DNA from: an uncultured Frankineae bacterium
Lineage (GTDB): Bacteria; Actinomycetota; Actinomycetes; Mycobacteriales; SCTD01
Direction: 5' to 3'
Length of the DNA stretch: 19,634 nucleotides
Assembly: GCA_902805805.1 (NCBI GenBank)
Contig: CADCUE010000004.1
Span: forward strand, 1-19,634
Under the pieces are notes generated by a model, which did not search any database, was not told the DNA's origin, and saw only the letters and a list, made by a program, of their open reading frames with translations. Positions 1 through 11,600 of the stretch are shown one piece after another. Every line of letters begins with the position of its first letter. Within the stretch, counting starts at the first letter, position 1. The translations under genes and the position numbers were made by a program.

Positions 1-2
1 AC

Positions 3-116
3 GTCGACGTGCTCGTCGAGGACGTGGACGACGGCGATCTGGCCCAGGTGACCGGGCGCCTGCGCGAGGCGGAGGTCCTGGGTCAGCTCGTCGTCGGGAC
101 GTGCGGCTCCGGCTGA
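3..116 (+). CDS. C-terminal fragment of an unidentified protein
   Basis: A frame open from the left edge ends at TGA 114-116 and encodes the last 37 residues, VDVLVEDVDDGDLAQVTG followed by [19 protein letters not shown]. Nearly every codon ends in G or C, which in this genome marks real coding sequence, and the composition (acidic helix, then a short hydrophobic strand) looks like a folded C-terminus. Its start and most of the protein lie outside the window. The last 34 bases overlap the 3' end of the convergent MFS gene. No family can be named from so short a piece. Confidence 0.6.
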   Translation, partial: VDVLVEDVDDGDLAQVTGRLREAEVLGQLVVGTCGSG

Positions 117-1375
117 CGGGCGTCGTAGGCGCGGAACCGCGAGGCTCCCGCAGCGACCGCGGCGGTGATGCCGAGCACGGCCAGACCACCGGCCACGGTC
201 GACCCCTGCAGCCCCACGAGCTCGGCGCCGCCTCCCGCGCGGACGTCGCCGAGGCGCGGCCCGCCGGCGACCACGACGATGAAGACCCCGCCCAGCCGCC
301 CCCGCATCTCGTCCGGCGCGGCCGCCTGCAGGATCGCGGTCCGGAAGACCGCGGACACCATGTCCGACGCGCCCGCAGCGGCCAGGCACAGCAGCCCGAG
401 CGCCAGGACGTCGGTCAGCCCGAACAGCGTGATGGAGGCGCCCCAGGCGGCGATCGCGGCGAGCACCGCGACGCCGTGCCGGTGCACCCGGCCGAACCAG
501 CCGGAGAACAGCGCCCCGAGCAGGGCTCCGGCCGCCAGGGCCGAGTAGAGCATCCCGGTGGTCTGCGCCCCGCCGCCGAAGACCTGCTCGGCCAGCGCCG
601 GGAACAGCGCCCGGGGCATGGCGAAGACCATGGCGACCAGGTCGACGACGAACGTCATGAGCAGCACCTGGCGGGTGCGCAGGAACGCCAGCCCCTCGAG
701 CACGCTGGCCGTGCCGGCCCGCCGCCCGCCGCCCTCGGGCGGCATCGCCGGCAGCCCGGCGACGGCGACCAGCGCGGCGGCGAACGACAGGGCGTCCAGG
801 CCGTACGCCGCGCCGTAGCCGTAGCGGGCGACCAGCACCCCGGCGAGCAGCGGGCCGACGGTGACGCCGAGGTTGAACTCCACCTGGCGCAGGGCGTTGG
901 CCGCCGGCAGCAGCCGCACGGGCAGCAGGCGCGGCACGAAGGCCTGGCGGGCCGGTGAGTCCATGGCGAACAGCGCCGCCTGCACGGCCACGACGCCGTA
1001 CAGCAGGCCGACGCTCTCGAGTCCGAGCACGGCCTGCACCACCAGCACGACGGCGAGCACGGCCTGACCGCTCGTCGTGAGCAGCACGAGCGAGCGACGG
1101 TCGACGGCGTCGGCGATCGCACCGCCGTACAGCCCGAAGACGATCAGCGGCAGCAGCCCGGCCAGTCCGACGAGCCCGACGGCGGCCGCCGACCCGGTCA
1201 GGTCGTAGACCTGGATCGGGACGGCGACGGTCGTCACCTGCGTGCCGATGACCGACACGGCGTCGCCCAGCAGCAGCCGGCGGTAGGGCCGCGACTCGCG
1301 CAGGGGGGTCAGGTCGAGCGTCGCGCCGCGCAGCCGCGCAGCCAGGCCGGTCCGGTCCGAGGTGGGCCGGGTCAC
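83..1375 (-). CDS. MFS transporter, EntS-like (MFS_3) exporter
   Basis: This is a 430-residue major facilitator protein predicted to export a small molecule across the cytoplasmic membrane by proton antiport; the substrate is unknown. Hydrophobic segments alternate in a 12-helix pattern. The N-terminal approach [17 protein letters not shown], the loop 2-3 motif [13 protein letters not shown] (about residues 84-95), and the late [20 protein letters not shown] stretch are typical of the MFS_3/enterobactin-exporter type. The GTG start (1373-1375) overlaps the TGA of pdxH as GTGA, so the frame's much longer upstream extension is only the antisense of pdxH. This overlap implies translational coupling behind pdxH. 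The 3' end overlaps the unknown + strand gene by 34 bp. Family assignment is firm; substrate is not inferable. Confidence 0.9.
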   Translation of the reverse strand: MTRPTSDRTGLAARLRGATLDLTPLRESRPYRRLLLGDAVSVIGTQVTTVAVPIQVYDLTGSAAAVGLVGLAGLLPLIVFGLYGGAIADAVDRRSLVLLTTSGQAVLAVVLVVQAVLGLESVGLLYGVVAVQAALFAMDSPARQAFVPRLLPVRLLPAANALRQVEFNLGVTVGPLLAGVLVARYGYGAAYGLDALSFAAALVAVAGLPAMPPEGGGRRAGTASVLEGLAFLRTRQVLLMTFVVDLVAMVFAMPRALFPALAEQVFGGGAQTTGMLYSALAAGALLGALFSGWFGRVHRHGVAVLAAIAAWGASITLFGLTDVLALGLLCLAAAGASDMVSAVFRTAILQAAAPDEMRGRLGGVFIVVVAGGPRLGDVRAGGGAELVGLQGSTVAGGLAVLGITAAVAAGASRFRAYDARQPEPHVPTTS

Positions 1376-2013
1376 GGGGCGAGGCGCTCGACGACCCAGG
1401 AGCCGCGGTCCCGCCGGTAGCGCAGCCGGTCGTGCAGCCGGCTGGGCCGGCCCTGCCAGAACTCCACGGCGCTCGGCACCACCCGCAGCCCGCCCCAGAA
1501 CCCGGGCACCGGCACCTGCTGCCCGGCGAAGCGCTCCTCGAGCGCGGCGCGGCGCTCCTCCAGCACGTGCCGCCCCGCCAGCACGCTCGACTGGCGGGAG
1601 ACCCAGGCCCCGATCTGCGAGGCGCGGGGACGGGAGCGGAAGTAGGCCTCCGTCTCGTCCCGCGACACCTGCTCGACGCGTCCCTCGACGGTCACCTGCC
1701 GCTCCAGGTCCACCCACGAGAACAGCAGCGTGGCGACGGGGTTGTCCTGCGCCTCCCGTGCCTTGCGGGACCCGAGGTTGGTGAAGACGACCAGACCACG
1801 GTCGTCGTACGCCTTGAGCAGCACGGTGCGGGCGCTCGGGACGCCGTCGGGCGTGGCGGTCGCGAGCACGACGGCGTTGGGCTCGGTCAGGGTGGCCGCC
1901 TCCGCGAACCACCGCTCGAACTGCCCCAGCCAGGTGGGGGCGAGGTCCTGCTCGGACAGACCTGCCCTGGCGTAGTCCCGCCGGAGGTCGGCGACGGGCT
2001 TCGGGCTGGTCAC
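1372..2013 (-). CDS. pdxH: Pyridoxamine 5'-phosphate oxidase PdxH
   Basis: FMN-dependent oxidation of pyridoxine or pyridoxamine 5'-phosphate to pyridoxal 5'-phosphate, the last step of vitamin B6 synthesis and salvage, in the cytoplasm. The 213-residue product has the usual length. It carries [18 protein letters not shown] (about 62-79, FMN-binding split barrel), the SRK of GSRKAREA, and the family signature [14 protein letters not shown] (183-196), which matches the PNPOx pattern exactly. Two GTG codons are possible, at 2022 and 2013. I prefer 2013 because a TACCGT box lies exactly 7 nt upstream, the leaderless layout also seen at serC in this window, and no Shine-Dalgarno precedes either. 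It heads a two-gene unit with the MFS exporter (4-bp overlap) and is divergent from citrate synthase. SerC nearby uses the product as cofactor. Confidence 0.95.
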   Translation of the reverse strand: MTSPKPVADLRRDYARAGLSEQDLAPTWLGQFERWFAEAATLTEPNAVVLATATPDGVPSARTVLLKAYDDRGLVVFTNLGSRKAREAQDNPVATLLFSWVDLERQVTVEGRVEQVSRDETEAYFRSRPRASQIGAWVSRQSSVLAGRHVLEERRAALEERFAGQQVPVPGFWGGLRVVPSAVEFWQGRPSRLHDRLRYRRDRGSWVVERLAP

Positions 2014-2020
2014 GGCCGTC

Positions 2021-2026
2021 ACGGTA
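2021..2026 (-). promoter_or_regulatory. -10 box of a probable leaderless pdxH promoter
   Basis: Read on the - strand the hexamer is TACCGT (TANNNT consensus). Seven bases separate it from the GTG at 2013, so the transcript would begin at or next to the start codon. No clear -35 element is visible. The box overlaps the alternative upstream GTG (2022), which argues against that start. Confidence 0.5.
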
Positions 2027-2101
2027 GACGCGGAGCGGAGCGCCGGTCCGCCGCCCGTTCCGGCAGGATGGGCCGGACCGCTCGTCCCTTGTCGCAGAGC
2101 C

Positions 2102-2107
2102 GAGGAG
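2102..2107 (+). promoter_or_regulatory. Ribosome binding site of citrate synthase
   Basis: GAGGAG lies 8 nt before the ATG at 2116 and fixes this start; the frame continues open upstream but that part is the antisense of pdxH. Unlike many genes here, this one has a conventional leader. Confidence 0.75.
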
Positions 2108-2115
2108 CCTCCCGC

Positions 2116-3234
2116 ATGGCCGACCAGACGCTGTTCAAGCCCGGCCTGGAGGGCGTCATCGCCTTCGAGTCGCAGATCGCGGAGCCCGACAAGGAGGGCA
2201 GCGCCCTGCGCTACCGCGGCGTGGACATCGAGGACCTGGTCGGCGCGGTGAGCTACGGCAACGTCTGGGGGCTGCTCGTCGACGGCAAGTTCGACCCCGG
2301 TCTGCCGCCGGCGGAGCCGTTCCCGCTGCCCGTCCACTCCGGCGACATCCGCGTCGACGTGCAGTCCGCGGTGGCCATGCTCGCGCCGGCCTGGGGCCTG
2401 CAGCAGATGCTGGACATCGAGGCCGAGCAGATCCGGGAGGACCTGGCGCGGGTGTCGGTGATGGCACTGGCCTTCGTCGCGCAGTCGGCGCGCGGGCTGG
2501 GCCGGCCGATGGTGCCGCAGCGCGAGGTCGACAAGGCCAGGACCATCGTCGAGCGCTTCATGATCCGCTGGAAGGGCGACCCCGACCCGGCGCACACCCG
2601 GGCCGTCGACGCCTACTTCGTGTCGGCCGCCGAGCACGGCATGAACGCCTCCACCTTCACCGCGCGGGTCATCGCCTCGACCGGGGCGGACGCCGCCGCC
2701 GCCATCTCGGGGGCCATCGGAGCGCTGTCCGGGCCGCTGCACGGCGGAGCGCCGTCGCGCGTGCTGTCCATGCTCGACGCGGTCGAGCGCAGCGGCAACG
2801 CGACGACGTACGTCAAGGGCCTGCTCGACCGCAAGGAGCGCCTCATGGGCTTCGGGCACAGCGTCTACCGGGCCGAGGATCCCCGGGCCCGGGTGCTGCG
2901 GCGCACGGCCCAGGAGCTCGGGTCGCACCGCTACGAGGTGGCCGACGCCCTGGAGAAGGCGGCCATCGAGGAGCTGACCGCCCGCTACCCCGACCGGCCG
3001 CTGCGCACGAACGTGGAGTTCTGGTCGGCGGTGGTGCTCGACTTCGCCGAGGTGCCGGCCCACATGTTCACCTCGATGTTCACCTGCGCCCGCACCGCCG
3101 GCTGGAGCGCGCACATCCTGGAGCAGAAGGCGCTCGGCAAGCTGATCCGTCCCTCGGCGGCCTACGTCGGCCCCGGTCCGCGCCCGTTGTCCGCCGTCAC
3201 CAGCGGCACGCTGGCCGCCGGCCACTCGGTCTAG
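2116..3234 (+). CDS. Citrate synthase 2 (actinobacterial short type)
   Basis: Condenses acetyl-CoA and oxaloacetate to citrate, the entry step of the TCA cycle. The 372-residue length and the [19 protein letters not shown] start match the shorter Gram-positive citrate synthase, called citrate synthase 2 or citA in actinobacteria. The catalytic triad is complete: His209 in [10 protein letters not shown], His248 in MGFGHSVYR and Asp309 in [24 protein letters not shown] (173-185) is the conserved oxaloacetate-side segment. Start ATG 2116 has GAGGAG at 8 nt. The gene is divergent from pdxH and convergent with the MarR gene, with a hairpin between the stops. A methylcitrate synthase activity cannot be excluded, as the two overlap in sequence, but no prp genes are nearby. 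Confidence 0.95.
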   Translation: MADQTLFKPGLEGVIAFESQIAEPDKEGSALRYRGVDIEDLVGAVSYGNVWGLLVDGKFDPGLPPAEPFPLPVHSGDIRVDVQSAVAMLAPAWGLQQMLDIEAEQIREDLARVSVMALAFVAQSARGLGRPMVPQREVDKARTIVERFMIRWKGDPDPAHTRAVDAYFVSAAEHGMNASTFTARVIASTGADAAAAISGAIGALSGPLHGGAPSRVLSMLDAVERSGNATTYVKGLLDRKERLMGFGHSVYRAEDPRARVLRRTAQELGSHRYEVADALEKAAIEELTARYPDRPLRTNVEFWSAVVLDFAEVPAHMFTSMFTCARTAGWSAHILEQKALGKLIRPSAAYVGPGPRPLSAVTSGTLAAGHSV

Positions 3235-3246
3235 GAGTCTCCTGGC

Positions 3247-3264
3247 GCGCTCGCGGACGAGCGC
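3247..3264. terminator. Hairpin between convergent citrate synthase and MarR genes
   Basis: GCGCTCG, a CGGA loop, then CGAGCGC form a perfect 7-bp GC-rich stem. It sits 12 nt after the citrate synthase stop and 1 nt from the MarR stop, so it could serve both strands. There is no U tract, as is common for actinobacterial terminators. Confidence 0.55.
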
Positions 3265-3265
3265 C

Positions 3266-3739
3266 TCAGCCGCTGGCGACGGTGCGCGCGCCGGTCGTGC
3301 CGTCGGTCGCAGCGATGAGCTGCTCGAGCACCAGCTGCAGCTGCTCGATCTGCCCGGGGGACAGGCCCAGCCGCTCCACCACCTGCCCGTGCACCGCCTC
3401 GGCCTGCGCCCGCAGGCGCTCACCACGCTCGGTGAGCTCGACCCGGACCTGCCGGGCGTCGGAGCCGCCCCGGGACCGGCGGACGAGCCCCATCGTCTCG
3501 AGGCGGGTGACCAGCGGCGACACCGTGCCCGAGTCGAGCATGAGCAGCTCGCCGAGCCGCCGCACGGTCAGCGGGCCGTGCTGCCACAGGCTCACCATGA
3601 CGAGGTACTGCGGGTGCGTCAGGCCGAGCGGCTGCAGCAGCGGCCGGTAGGCGGCGACCACCCCCCGGGCCGCGATCGACAGCCCGAAGCAGACCTGCTG
3701 CTCCAGGTCGAGCGGTCGGCTGGTGCGGCGATCGGACAG
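3266..3739 (-). CDS. MarR-family repressor, OhrR-like, probable CTG start
   Basis: A winged-helix MarR regulator resembling the peroxide sensor OhrR. The segment LDLEQQVCFGLSIAARG corresponds to the OhrR N-terminus, with the redox-sensing cysteine (Cys15 in Bacillus OhrR) and a tyrosine at AAY (OhrR Tyr29); OhrR Tyr19 is Ser here. HPQYLVMVSLWQHGPLTV and LDSGTVSPLVTRLETMGL are the DNA-binding core. The only ATG/GTG start in frame (GTG 3661) would cut off the cysteine and helix 1. A perfect GGAGGT stands 4 nt before CTG 3739, giving 157 residues, the normal family length, so I use CTG. A TACACT -10 lies about 45 nt upstream. No ohr peroxidase gene is in the window, so the target is unknown; autoregulation is likely. 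Confidence 0.85.
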   Translation of the reverse strand: MSDRRTSRPLDLEQQVCFGLSIAARGVVAAYRPLLQPLGLTHPQYLVMVSLWQHGPLTVRRLGELLMLDSGTVSPLVTRLETMGLVRRSRGGSDARQVRVELTERGERLRAQAEAVHGQVVERLGLSPGQIEQLQLVLEQLIAATDGTTGARTVASG

Positions 3740-3743
3740 GGTG

Positions 3744-3749
3744 ACCTCC
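3744..3749 (-). promoter_or_regulatory. Ribosome binding site deciding the CTG start of the MarR gene
   Basis: GGAGGT on the - strand, 4 nt before CTG 3739. It is the best Shine-Dalgarno in the region and sits ahead of codons that match the OhrR N-terminus, so it supports the non-standard start over GTG 3661, which has none. Confidence 0.6.
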
Positions 3750-3783
3750 CGGCGAGCGGAGCGCCGACGCTCCTCCCGGACGG

Positions 3784-3789
3784 AGTGTA
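3784..3789 (-). promoter_or_regulatory. -10 box of the MarR gene
   Basis: TACACT on the - strand (TANNNT). A start site about 7 nt downstream would give a leader near 38 nt containing the GGAGGT site. The inverted repeats at 3802-3839 lie just upstream, where a repressor would block the polymerase. Confidence 0.45.
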
Positions 3790-3801
3790 CGGTGGACGGG
3801 C

Positions 3802-3839
3802 ACCAGGAATTGTGCGCAACGGACCTGCGTTGTCCTGGT
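3802..3839. promoter_or_regulatory. Inverted repeats, candidate operator of the MarR/fusion-regulator intergenic region
   Basis: ACCAGGA (3802-3808) and TCCTGGT (3833-3839) are perfect 7-bp inverted arms. Inside them CAACG (3817-3821) and CGTTG (3828-3832) form a second perfect pair, and TTGTGCGCAA (3810-3819) is a near palindrome. This relatively AT-rich stretch lies directly upstream of the MarR -10 box and between divergent genes. MarR proteins bind 16-20 bp palindromes, so this is a plausible operator, but the bound protein is not shown by the sequence. Confidence 0.4.
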
Positions 3840-3940
3840 CGACATGGTGCGGCACCTCGCTCTCGTGCCCCCGGCCCATCGCGGCGGCCCCCACCGGGAC
3901 CGCGCAGGGGACCCGACGAGCCGTCCCGGCTCCGAGATGC

Positions 3941-3946
3941 AAGGAG
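3941..3946 (+). promoter_or_regulatory. Ribosome binding site of the HicB-like/RsbA-like fusion
   Basis: AAGGAG, 8 nt before GTG 3955. The two upstream ATG codons in frame (3844, 3937) have no such site, and the ATG at 3937 would place the site inside the coding sequence. Confidence 0.6.
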
Positions 3947-3954
3947 CAGCCTCG

Positions 3955-6620
<2,666 letters not shown>

Positions 6621-6646
6621 GCGAGGCGCCGCTGCCCCAGGCGTGG

Positions 6647-6859
6647 GTGCCGCGGGTGGTCAACGTCGCGCTCGCGGCGGTGCTGCTGGCCCTGGTGGCG
6701 CCGGTCGTGACGCACTTCGACGGCAAGCCCGCGTACGTGCAGGTCGTCCTCGTCCTCGTCAGCGTGCCGGTCGCGCTGCTGGCGCTGGCCTGCCTCAGCT
6801 CGGCGGCGCGGCCCGGGTCGCTCGGCCGGGCGGTCCGCCGCCTCCGCCGCAGAGGCTGA
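6647..6859 (+). CDS. Small two-helix membrane protein downstream of serC
   Basis: A hydrophobic product with two clear membrane segments, VVNVALAAVLLALVAPVV and VQVVLVLVSVPVALLALACL, separated by a short loop THFDGKPAY and ending in an arginine-rich cytoplasmic tail (GSLGRAVRRLRRRG). Function unknown; I do not recognise the family. GC3 is high, supporting translation. The start is uncertain: GTG 6647 gives 70 residues and has no good Shine-Dalgarno. A CTG at 6617 overlaps the serC stop as CTGA and would give 80 residues, beginning [15 protein letters not shown], which would fit translational coupling to serC. GTG 6656 is also possible. A small membrane protein beside serC also occurs in mycobacteria, from memory. 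Confidence 0.65.
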   Translation: MPRVVNVALAAVLLALVAPVVTHFDGKPAYVQVVLVLVSVPVALLALACLSSAARPGSLGRAVRRLRRRG

Positions 6860-6877
6860 CCCGGTGTGACGGCCGGG
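6860..6877. terminator. Weak hairpin between convergent small membrane gene and thpR
   Basis: CCCGG (6860-6864) and CCGGG (6873-6877) can pair across an 8-nt loop, directly after the + strand stop and 20 nt before the thpR stop on the other strand. The stem is only 5 bp, so this is a tentative call. Confidence 0.25.
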
Positions 6878-6896
6878 CTGTGGTGCGTGCCCGCCC

Positions 6897-7412
6897 TCAG
6901 GGGCCGCTGGTCCGGCTGAGCCCGGTCAGCGGCACGCGGTGCAGCACGTCGTGCCGCACGGTCGGTCGCAGCCGGCTCGCCACGAGCTCCACCTCGTCCG
7001 CCGTCCACCACGGACCGGCGTAGTCGGCGAGCAGGCGCGGGTCGGGGTGGCCGCGGCGTCCGACGGTGAGGTGCGGGCGGTACGGCCGGCGCTCGACGTC
7101 CACCCCCTGCCGGCGGCAGGCCTCCCCGAGGTCCTCGGCCAGCGCCGTCAGCCCGGCGCGGTCGCCCTCGACCCCCACCCACACCGGCCCGCCGCGGCCG
7201 AAGGCGCCGCTGCCCGCCAGGCGCAGGGACAGCGGCCGGTGCCTCGCGCACACGGCGACCAGCGGCTCGACCAGGCGGGAGGGCTCCGCGACCTCCCCCA
7301 GGAAGGCGAGCGTCACGTGCCAGCGCTCGGGCGCAGCGGGCCACGACGTCCGCAGGCCGGACAGGTGGTCCAGCGCCTCCGCCGGCGGCCGCACGGCCAG
7401 GAAGGTCCTCAC
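6897..7412 (-). CDS. thpR: RNA 2',3'-cyclic phosphodiesterase ThpR (2'-5' RNA ligase family)
   Basis: A 171-residue 2H phosphoesterase. Both catalytic HxTx motifs are present: HVTL at 32-35 (ERWHVTLAFLGE) and HLTV at 114-117 (RPHLTVGR). The N-terminus MRTFLAVRPP is the standard strand 1 of the family. The enzyme hydrolyses 2',3'-cyclic phosphate ends of RNA and can reversibly join 2'-5' RNA ends in vitro; the cellular role in bacteria is not settled. GTG 7412 overlaps the TGA of the upstream MFS gene as GTGA, so the long upstream extension of this frame is not coding and the gene is translated with the exporter. Family assignment is firm. Confidence 0.92.
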   Translation of the reverse strand: MRTFLAVRPPAEALDHLSGLRTSWPAAPERWHVTLAFLGEVAEPSRLVEPLVAVCARHRPLSLRLAGSGAFGRGGPVWVGVEGDRAGLTALAEDLGEACRRQGVDVERRPYRPHLTVGRRGHPDPRLLADYAGPWWTADEVELVASRLRPTVRHDVLHRVPLTGLSRTSGP

Positions 7413-8644
7413 CGCGTGGCGTCGACGCGCCCGCCGGGCCGCGGACCGGCCAGGGCCGCACCGGTCATGACGACCGCGGCGACGACACCGGACACCCCCG
7501 TCACGACGCCGCCGAGCACGATGCTGCTGCGTGGCCCGAAGGCCTCGGCCAGCGCGCCGATCAGCGGCGCGCCCACCGGCGTGCCGCCGAGGAAGACGAG
7601 GACGTACAGCGCCATGACACGGCCCCGCACGTGCGGCGCGCTGCCCAGCTGCACGATGGCGTTGGCCGTGGTGGTGAAGGTGAGCACCGCCATCCCCGTC
7701 GGCACGAGCAGCAGCGCCATGAGGGCGTACGTCGGCGCCAGGCCCACGGCGACCTCGAGGACGCCGAAGGCCAGCACCGCGGCGAACAGCGTGCGCTGCC
7801 GGGGCGGACCGGAGCGGCGGGCGCTGACGAGGGCGCCGATCAGCGAGCCGAGCGCGAGGAAGGCCGACAGCAGCCCGTACGCCCCGGCGCCGCGCTCGAA
7901 GACCTGCTGGACCACCAGGGCCAGCGTGATCTGGAAGTTCAGCCCGAACGTCCCGACCACGAAGACCAGCACCATCGGCACGAGCAGGTCCGGACGCGAC
8001 CGGACGTGCGCCAGGCCCTCGCGCAGCTGGCCCCGACCGCGCTCGACCCGATCGGTGGGCTGGAGCTCGCCGGTGCGCATCGCCTGCAGCCCGGCGAGCA
8101 CCGCGACGTAGCTGACAGCGTTGACCAGGAACACCCACCCCGTCCCGACGGCGGCGATGGCGAGTCCGGCCGCGGCCGGGCCGACGATCCGGGCTGCGTT
8201 GAACGTGGCGCTGTTGAGGCTGACGGCGTTCGGGAGGTCGCGCGCACCCACCATCTCCGACACGAACGCCTGCCGCACGGGGGTGTCCACGACCGAGGCC
8301 AGCCCGAGGCCGAAGGCGAGGGCGTAGACGTGCCAGAGCTGCACGGCGCCGCTGAGGTCGAGCACGGCCAGGACGAGGGCGAGCACGCCCATGGCGGCCT
8401 GGGCGGCGATCAGCAGCCGGCGCTTGTCGTAGCGGTCGGCGAGCACACCGCCGTACAGGCCGAAGACCAGCACCGGCAGGAACTGCAGGGCGGTGGTGAT
8501 GCCGAGGGCGAGACCCGAGCCGGACAGCTCGAGCACGAGCCAGTCCTGGGCGACGCGCTGCCCCCAGGTGCCGGACTGCGACACGATCTGGCCCGAGGCG
8601 AACAGCCGGTAGTTGCGGTTGCGCAGCGACGAGAAGGTGCTCAC
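7409..8644 (-). CDS. MFS transporter, EntS-like (MFS_3), second copy
   Basis: A 411-residue, 12-helix exporter of the same family as the one at 83-1375 but clearly diverged. STFSSLRNRNYRLFASGQIV leads into helix 1. Motif A is GGVLADRYDKRR (65-76); DTPVRQAFVSEMVGARDLPN and RGRVMALYVLVFLGGTPVG are family-typical. Substrate unknown. I use GTG 8644, which matches the short N-terminus of relatives; ATG 8713 would add 23 hydrophilic residues and start 10 nt after the permease stop, so it remains possible. The gene follows the purine permease by 79 nt on the same strand and overlaps thpR by 4 bp at its end, so the three may form one transcript. Confidence 0.9.
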   Translation of the reverse strand: MSTFSSLRNRNYRLFASGQIVSQSGTWGQRVAQDWLVLELSGSGLALGITTALQFLPVLVFGLYGGVLADRYDKRRLLIAAQAAMGVLALVLAVLDLSGAVQLWHVYALAFGLGLASVVDTPVRQAFVSEMVGARDLPNAVSLNSATFNAARIVGPAAAGLAIAAVGTGWVFLVNAVSYVAVLAGLQAMRTGELQPTDRVERGRGQLREGLAHVRSRPDLLVPMVLVFVVGTFGLNFQITLALVVQQVFERGAGAYGLLSAFLALGSLIGALVSARRSGPPRQRTLFAAVLAFGVLEVAVGLAPTYALMALLLVPTGMAVLTFTTTANAIVQLGSAPHVRGRVMALYVLVFLGGTPVGAPLIGALAEAFGPRSSIVLGGVVTGVSGVVAAVVMTGAALAGPRPGGRVDATR

Positions 8645-8723
8645 CCGCCGCCCGGCCCGGTGTCGGAGCGGGTCGGCGTCACGCACGGGACAACTCGTGC
8701 GCGCGCCGACCATTCCGGGCGGC

Positions 8724-10190
<1,467 letters not shown>

Positions 10191-10254
10191 GAGCAGCAGA
10201 CTCCCAGAGCGGGATTGCGGGCAGGTCACGACGTCCGGGACCGGGGCCGCCGCG

Positions 10255-10260
10255 TAGCGT
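10255..10260 (+). promoter_or_regulatory. -10 box of leaderless DUF2530 gene promoter
   Basis: TAGCGT, 6 nt before ATG 10267, with no Shine-Dalgarno between. The layout repeats that of serC and larE. Confidence 0.55.
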
Positions 10261-10266
10261 GCGGGG

Positions 10267-10530
10267 ATGCCACGACGCGCCCGGCGGCCGGATCCGCCGC
10301 CGCTCGAGACCAACGACAGCGCGGTGGTCCTCGTCGGCACGTGCCTGTGGGCCGGCGCGCTGCTGGTGCTCGCGGTCCTCGAGCTCGCCGACCTCGCCCG
10401 CGTGCGCGGCTGGTGGCTCGGCATGTGCGGCTACGGGGTCGCGCTGGGGCTGTTCGGCCTCTACTACGTCCGCCGCCGGCACTCGGCCATCGCCCGCGAC
10501 GCCGACCGGGGCCTGCCCCGGCGGTCGTGA
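10267..10530 (+). CDS. DUF2530 small membrane protein
   Basis: An 87-residue protein with a basic, proline-rich N-terminus (MPRRARRPDPPPLETND) followed by two membrane helices, about 19-42 and 50-67, and a YYVRRRHSAIARDADRG tail. The DPPPLETND...GTCLWAGALLVL layout and YYVRRR ending match the actinobacterial DUF2530 family, whose function is unknown. ATG 10267 is preceded by TAGCGT at 6 nt, indicating a leaderless message. Its TGA overlaps the GTG of the TetR gene (GTGA), so the two are likely co-translated, perhaps linking the membrane protein to the regulator's output. It is divergent from the purine permease with a 76-bp gap. Confidence 0.82.
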   Translation: MPRRARRPDPPPLETNDSAVVLVGTCLWAGALLVLAVLELADLARVRGWWLGMCGYGVALGLFGLYYVRRRHSAIARDADRGLPRRS

Positions 10531-11213
10531 CGGGGGCAGGGCCGGCGCAGGGTCGGCGGTGGCGGGGGCAGTCGCCGCAGGAGCGCCGGGAGGGCCGCCG
10601 GCGGCGGCTGCTGGACGCCGGGCTCGAGCTGTTCGGCACGACCGGCTACGCCGCGACGTCGCTCACCGCCCTGTGCGCGTCGGCGGGGGTCTCGCCCCGG
10701 CACTTCTACGAGCTCTACCCCGGGCGTGAGCAGCTGCTGGCCGACCTCCACGACGAGCTCGCGCTCGAGACGGCACGGCGCGTCCGGCAGGCGCACGACA
10801 CGGCACCGCTCAGCCCGGAGGCGAGGATCAGCGCGGGTCTGTCGACCGCGCTCGCCTACCTGACCGCCGACCCCCGACGGGCCCGGGTGCTCCAGCTCGA
10901 GGCGATCGGCGTGAGCTCCTGGTTCGACCACCACCGGCGGGAGGTGATCGGCGTGTTCGCCGAGGCCACGGCCGAGCAGTACCGCCTGCTGGCCGCGGAC
11001 GGCCAGCTCGTCGACCGGCCCTTCGGCCCGGTGGCGACGGCGCTCGTGGGCGCCGTCGCCGAGCTGCTCGTCGACTGGCTGCTCACCGAGCCGCGCCGAC
11101 CGCCGGAGGAGCTGCTGCCGGTCGCCACCGAGGTCTTCCTGGCGGTCTTCCAGGGACGCGCCGTGCACGCCCCGAGGACGCGGTCCGGCGGCGCGCCGCT
11201 CAGGAGGGCTTGA
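10527..11213 (+). CDS. TetR/AcrR-family transcriptional regulator
   Basis: A 228-residue TetR-type repressor. The N-terminal DNA-binding domain is clear: RRRRLLDAGLELFGTTGYA (helix 1), then the helix-turn-helix LTALCASAGVSPRHFYELYP (about 47-65) and REQLLADLHDEL. The C-terminal ligand domain (about 80-205) is diverged, so ligand and targets are unknown. ATG/GTG choice: GTG 10527 overlaps the DUF2530 stop as GTGA and gives a short basic lead (VTGAGPAQGRRWRGQSPQER), usual for the family. The 3' end overlaps the convergent thioesterase gene by 14 bp. Possible targets are the adjacent permease/MFS unit or itself, but no operator palindrome could be assigned. Confidence 0.9.
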   Translation: MTGAGPAQGRRWRGQSPQERREGRRRRLLDAGLELFGTTGYAATSLTALCASAGVSPRHFYELYPGREQLLADLHDELALETARRVRQAHDTAPLSPEARISAGLSTALAYLTADPRRARVLQLEAIGVSSWFDHHRREVIGVFAEATAEQYRLLAADGQLVDRPFGPVATALVGAVAELLVDWLLTEPRRPPEELLPVATEVFLAVFQGRAVHAPRTRSGGAPLRRA

Positions 11214-11556
11214 CGGAGAAGGTGCCCAGGGCGTCGGCGACCACGTCACCGTCCTGGACCACCTCGGCCTCGACGACCATCAGCCGCTTGCCCGTCTTCC
11301 GGACCTGCGCCCGCGCCTCGAGGCGCCCGGGTCGCCCGGGCTCGAGGTAGGTCACCGCGAGCGAGACGGTCACCGGCGACTCGCCGCCGGTCGTCGACAC
11401 GGCCGTCCCCATCGCGACGTCGATCATCGTCGCGAGCACACCGCCGTGGACGGAGCCGTGCGGGTTGAGGTGGTCCTCCCCCGCCTCGACGACGACGGTG
11501 CTCGTGCCGTCGGCCTGCGGCTCCACCTGCAGGGCGACGTGCTCGCGGAATCCCAT
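11200..11556 (-). CDS. PaaI-type hotdog thioesterase
   Basis: A 118-residue single hotdog-fold protein that probably hydrolyses an acyl- or aryl-CoA thioester as a tetramer. HLNPHGSVHGGVLATMIDVA (about 29-48) is the PaaI/YbgC-like active-site segment: HGSVHGG on the central helix approach and the Asp of MIDVAMG, the usual catalytic carboxylate. The rest follows the fold: VTYLEPGRPGRLEARAQVRK, then GKRLMVVEAEVVQDGDVVA. ATG 11556 opens MGFREHVALQVEP, normal for the family. It is convergent with the TetR gene (14-bp overlap) and divergent from the DUF998 gene with 44 bp between. Substrate cannot be inferred. Confidence 0.88.
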   Translation of the reverse strand: MGFREHVALQVEPQADGTSTVVVEAGEDHLNPHGSVHGGVLATMIDVAMGTAVSTTGGESPVTVSLAVTYLEPGRPGRLEARAQVRKTGKRLMVVEAEVVQDGDVVADALGTFSVKPS

Positions 11557-11600
11557 GGCGCGCGGTCTGCCCCGGACGCGCTCTGTGACACGCTCGCCGC

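Noticed and set aside
2023..3426. Extension of the pdxH frame upstream through the citrate synthase region
   Set aside because: It is antisense to citrate synthase, has no recognisable domain, and pdxH already has normal length from 2013.
10191..10266. Purine or other riboswitch ahead of the purine permease
   Set aside because: The gap is 76 bp, shared with a divergent promoter, and shows no conserved purine-aptamer loops or anti-terminator hairpin.
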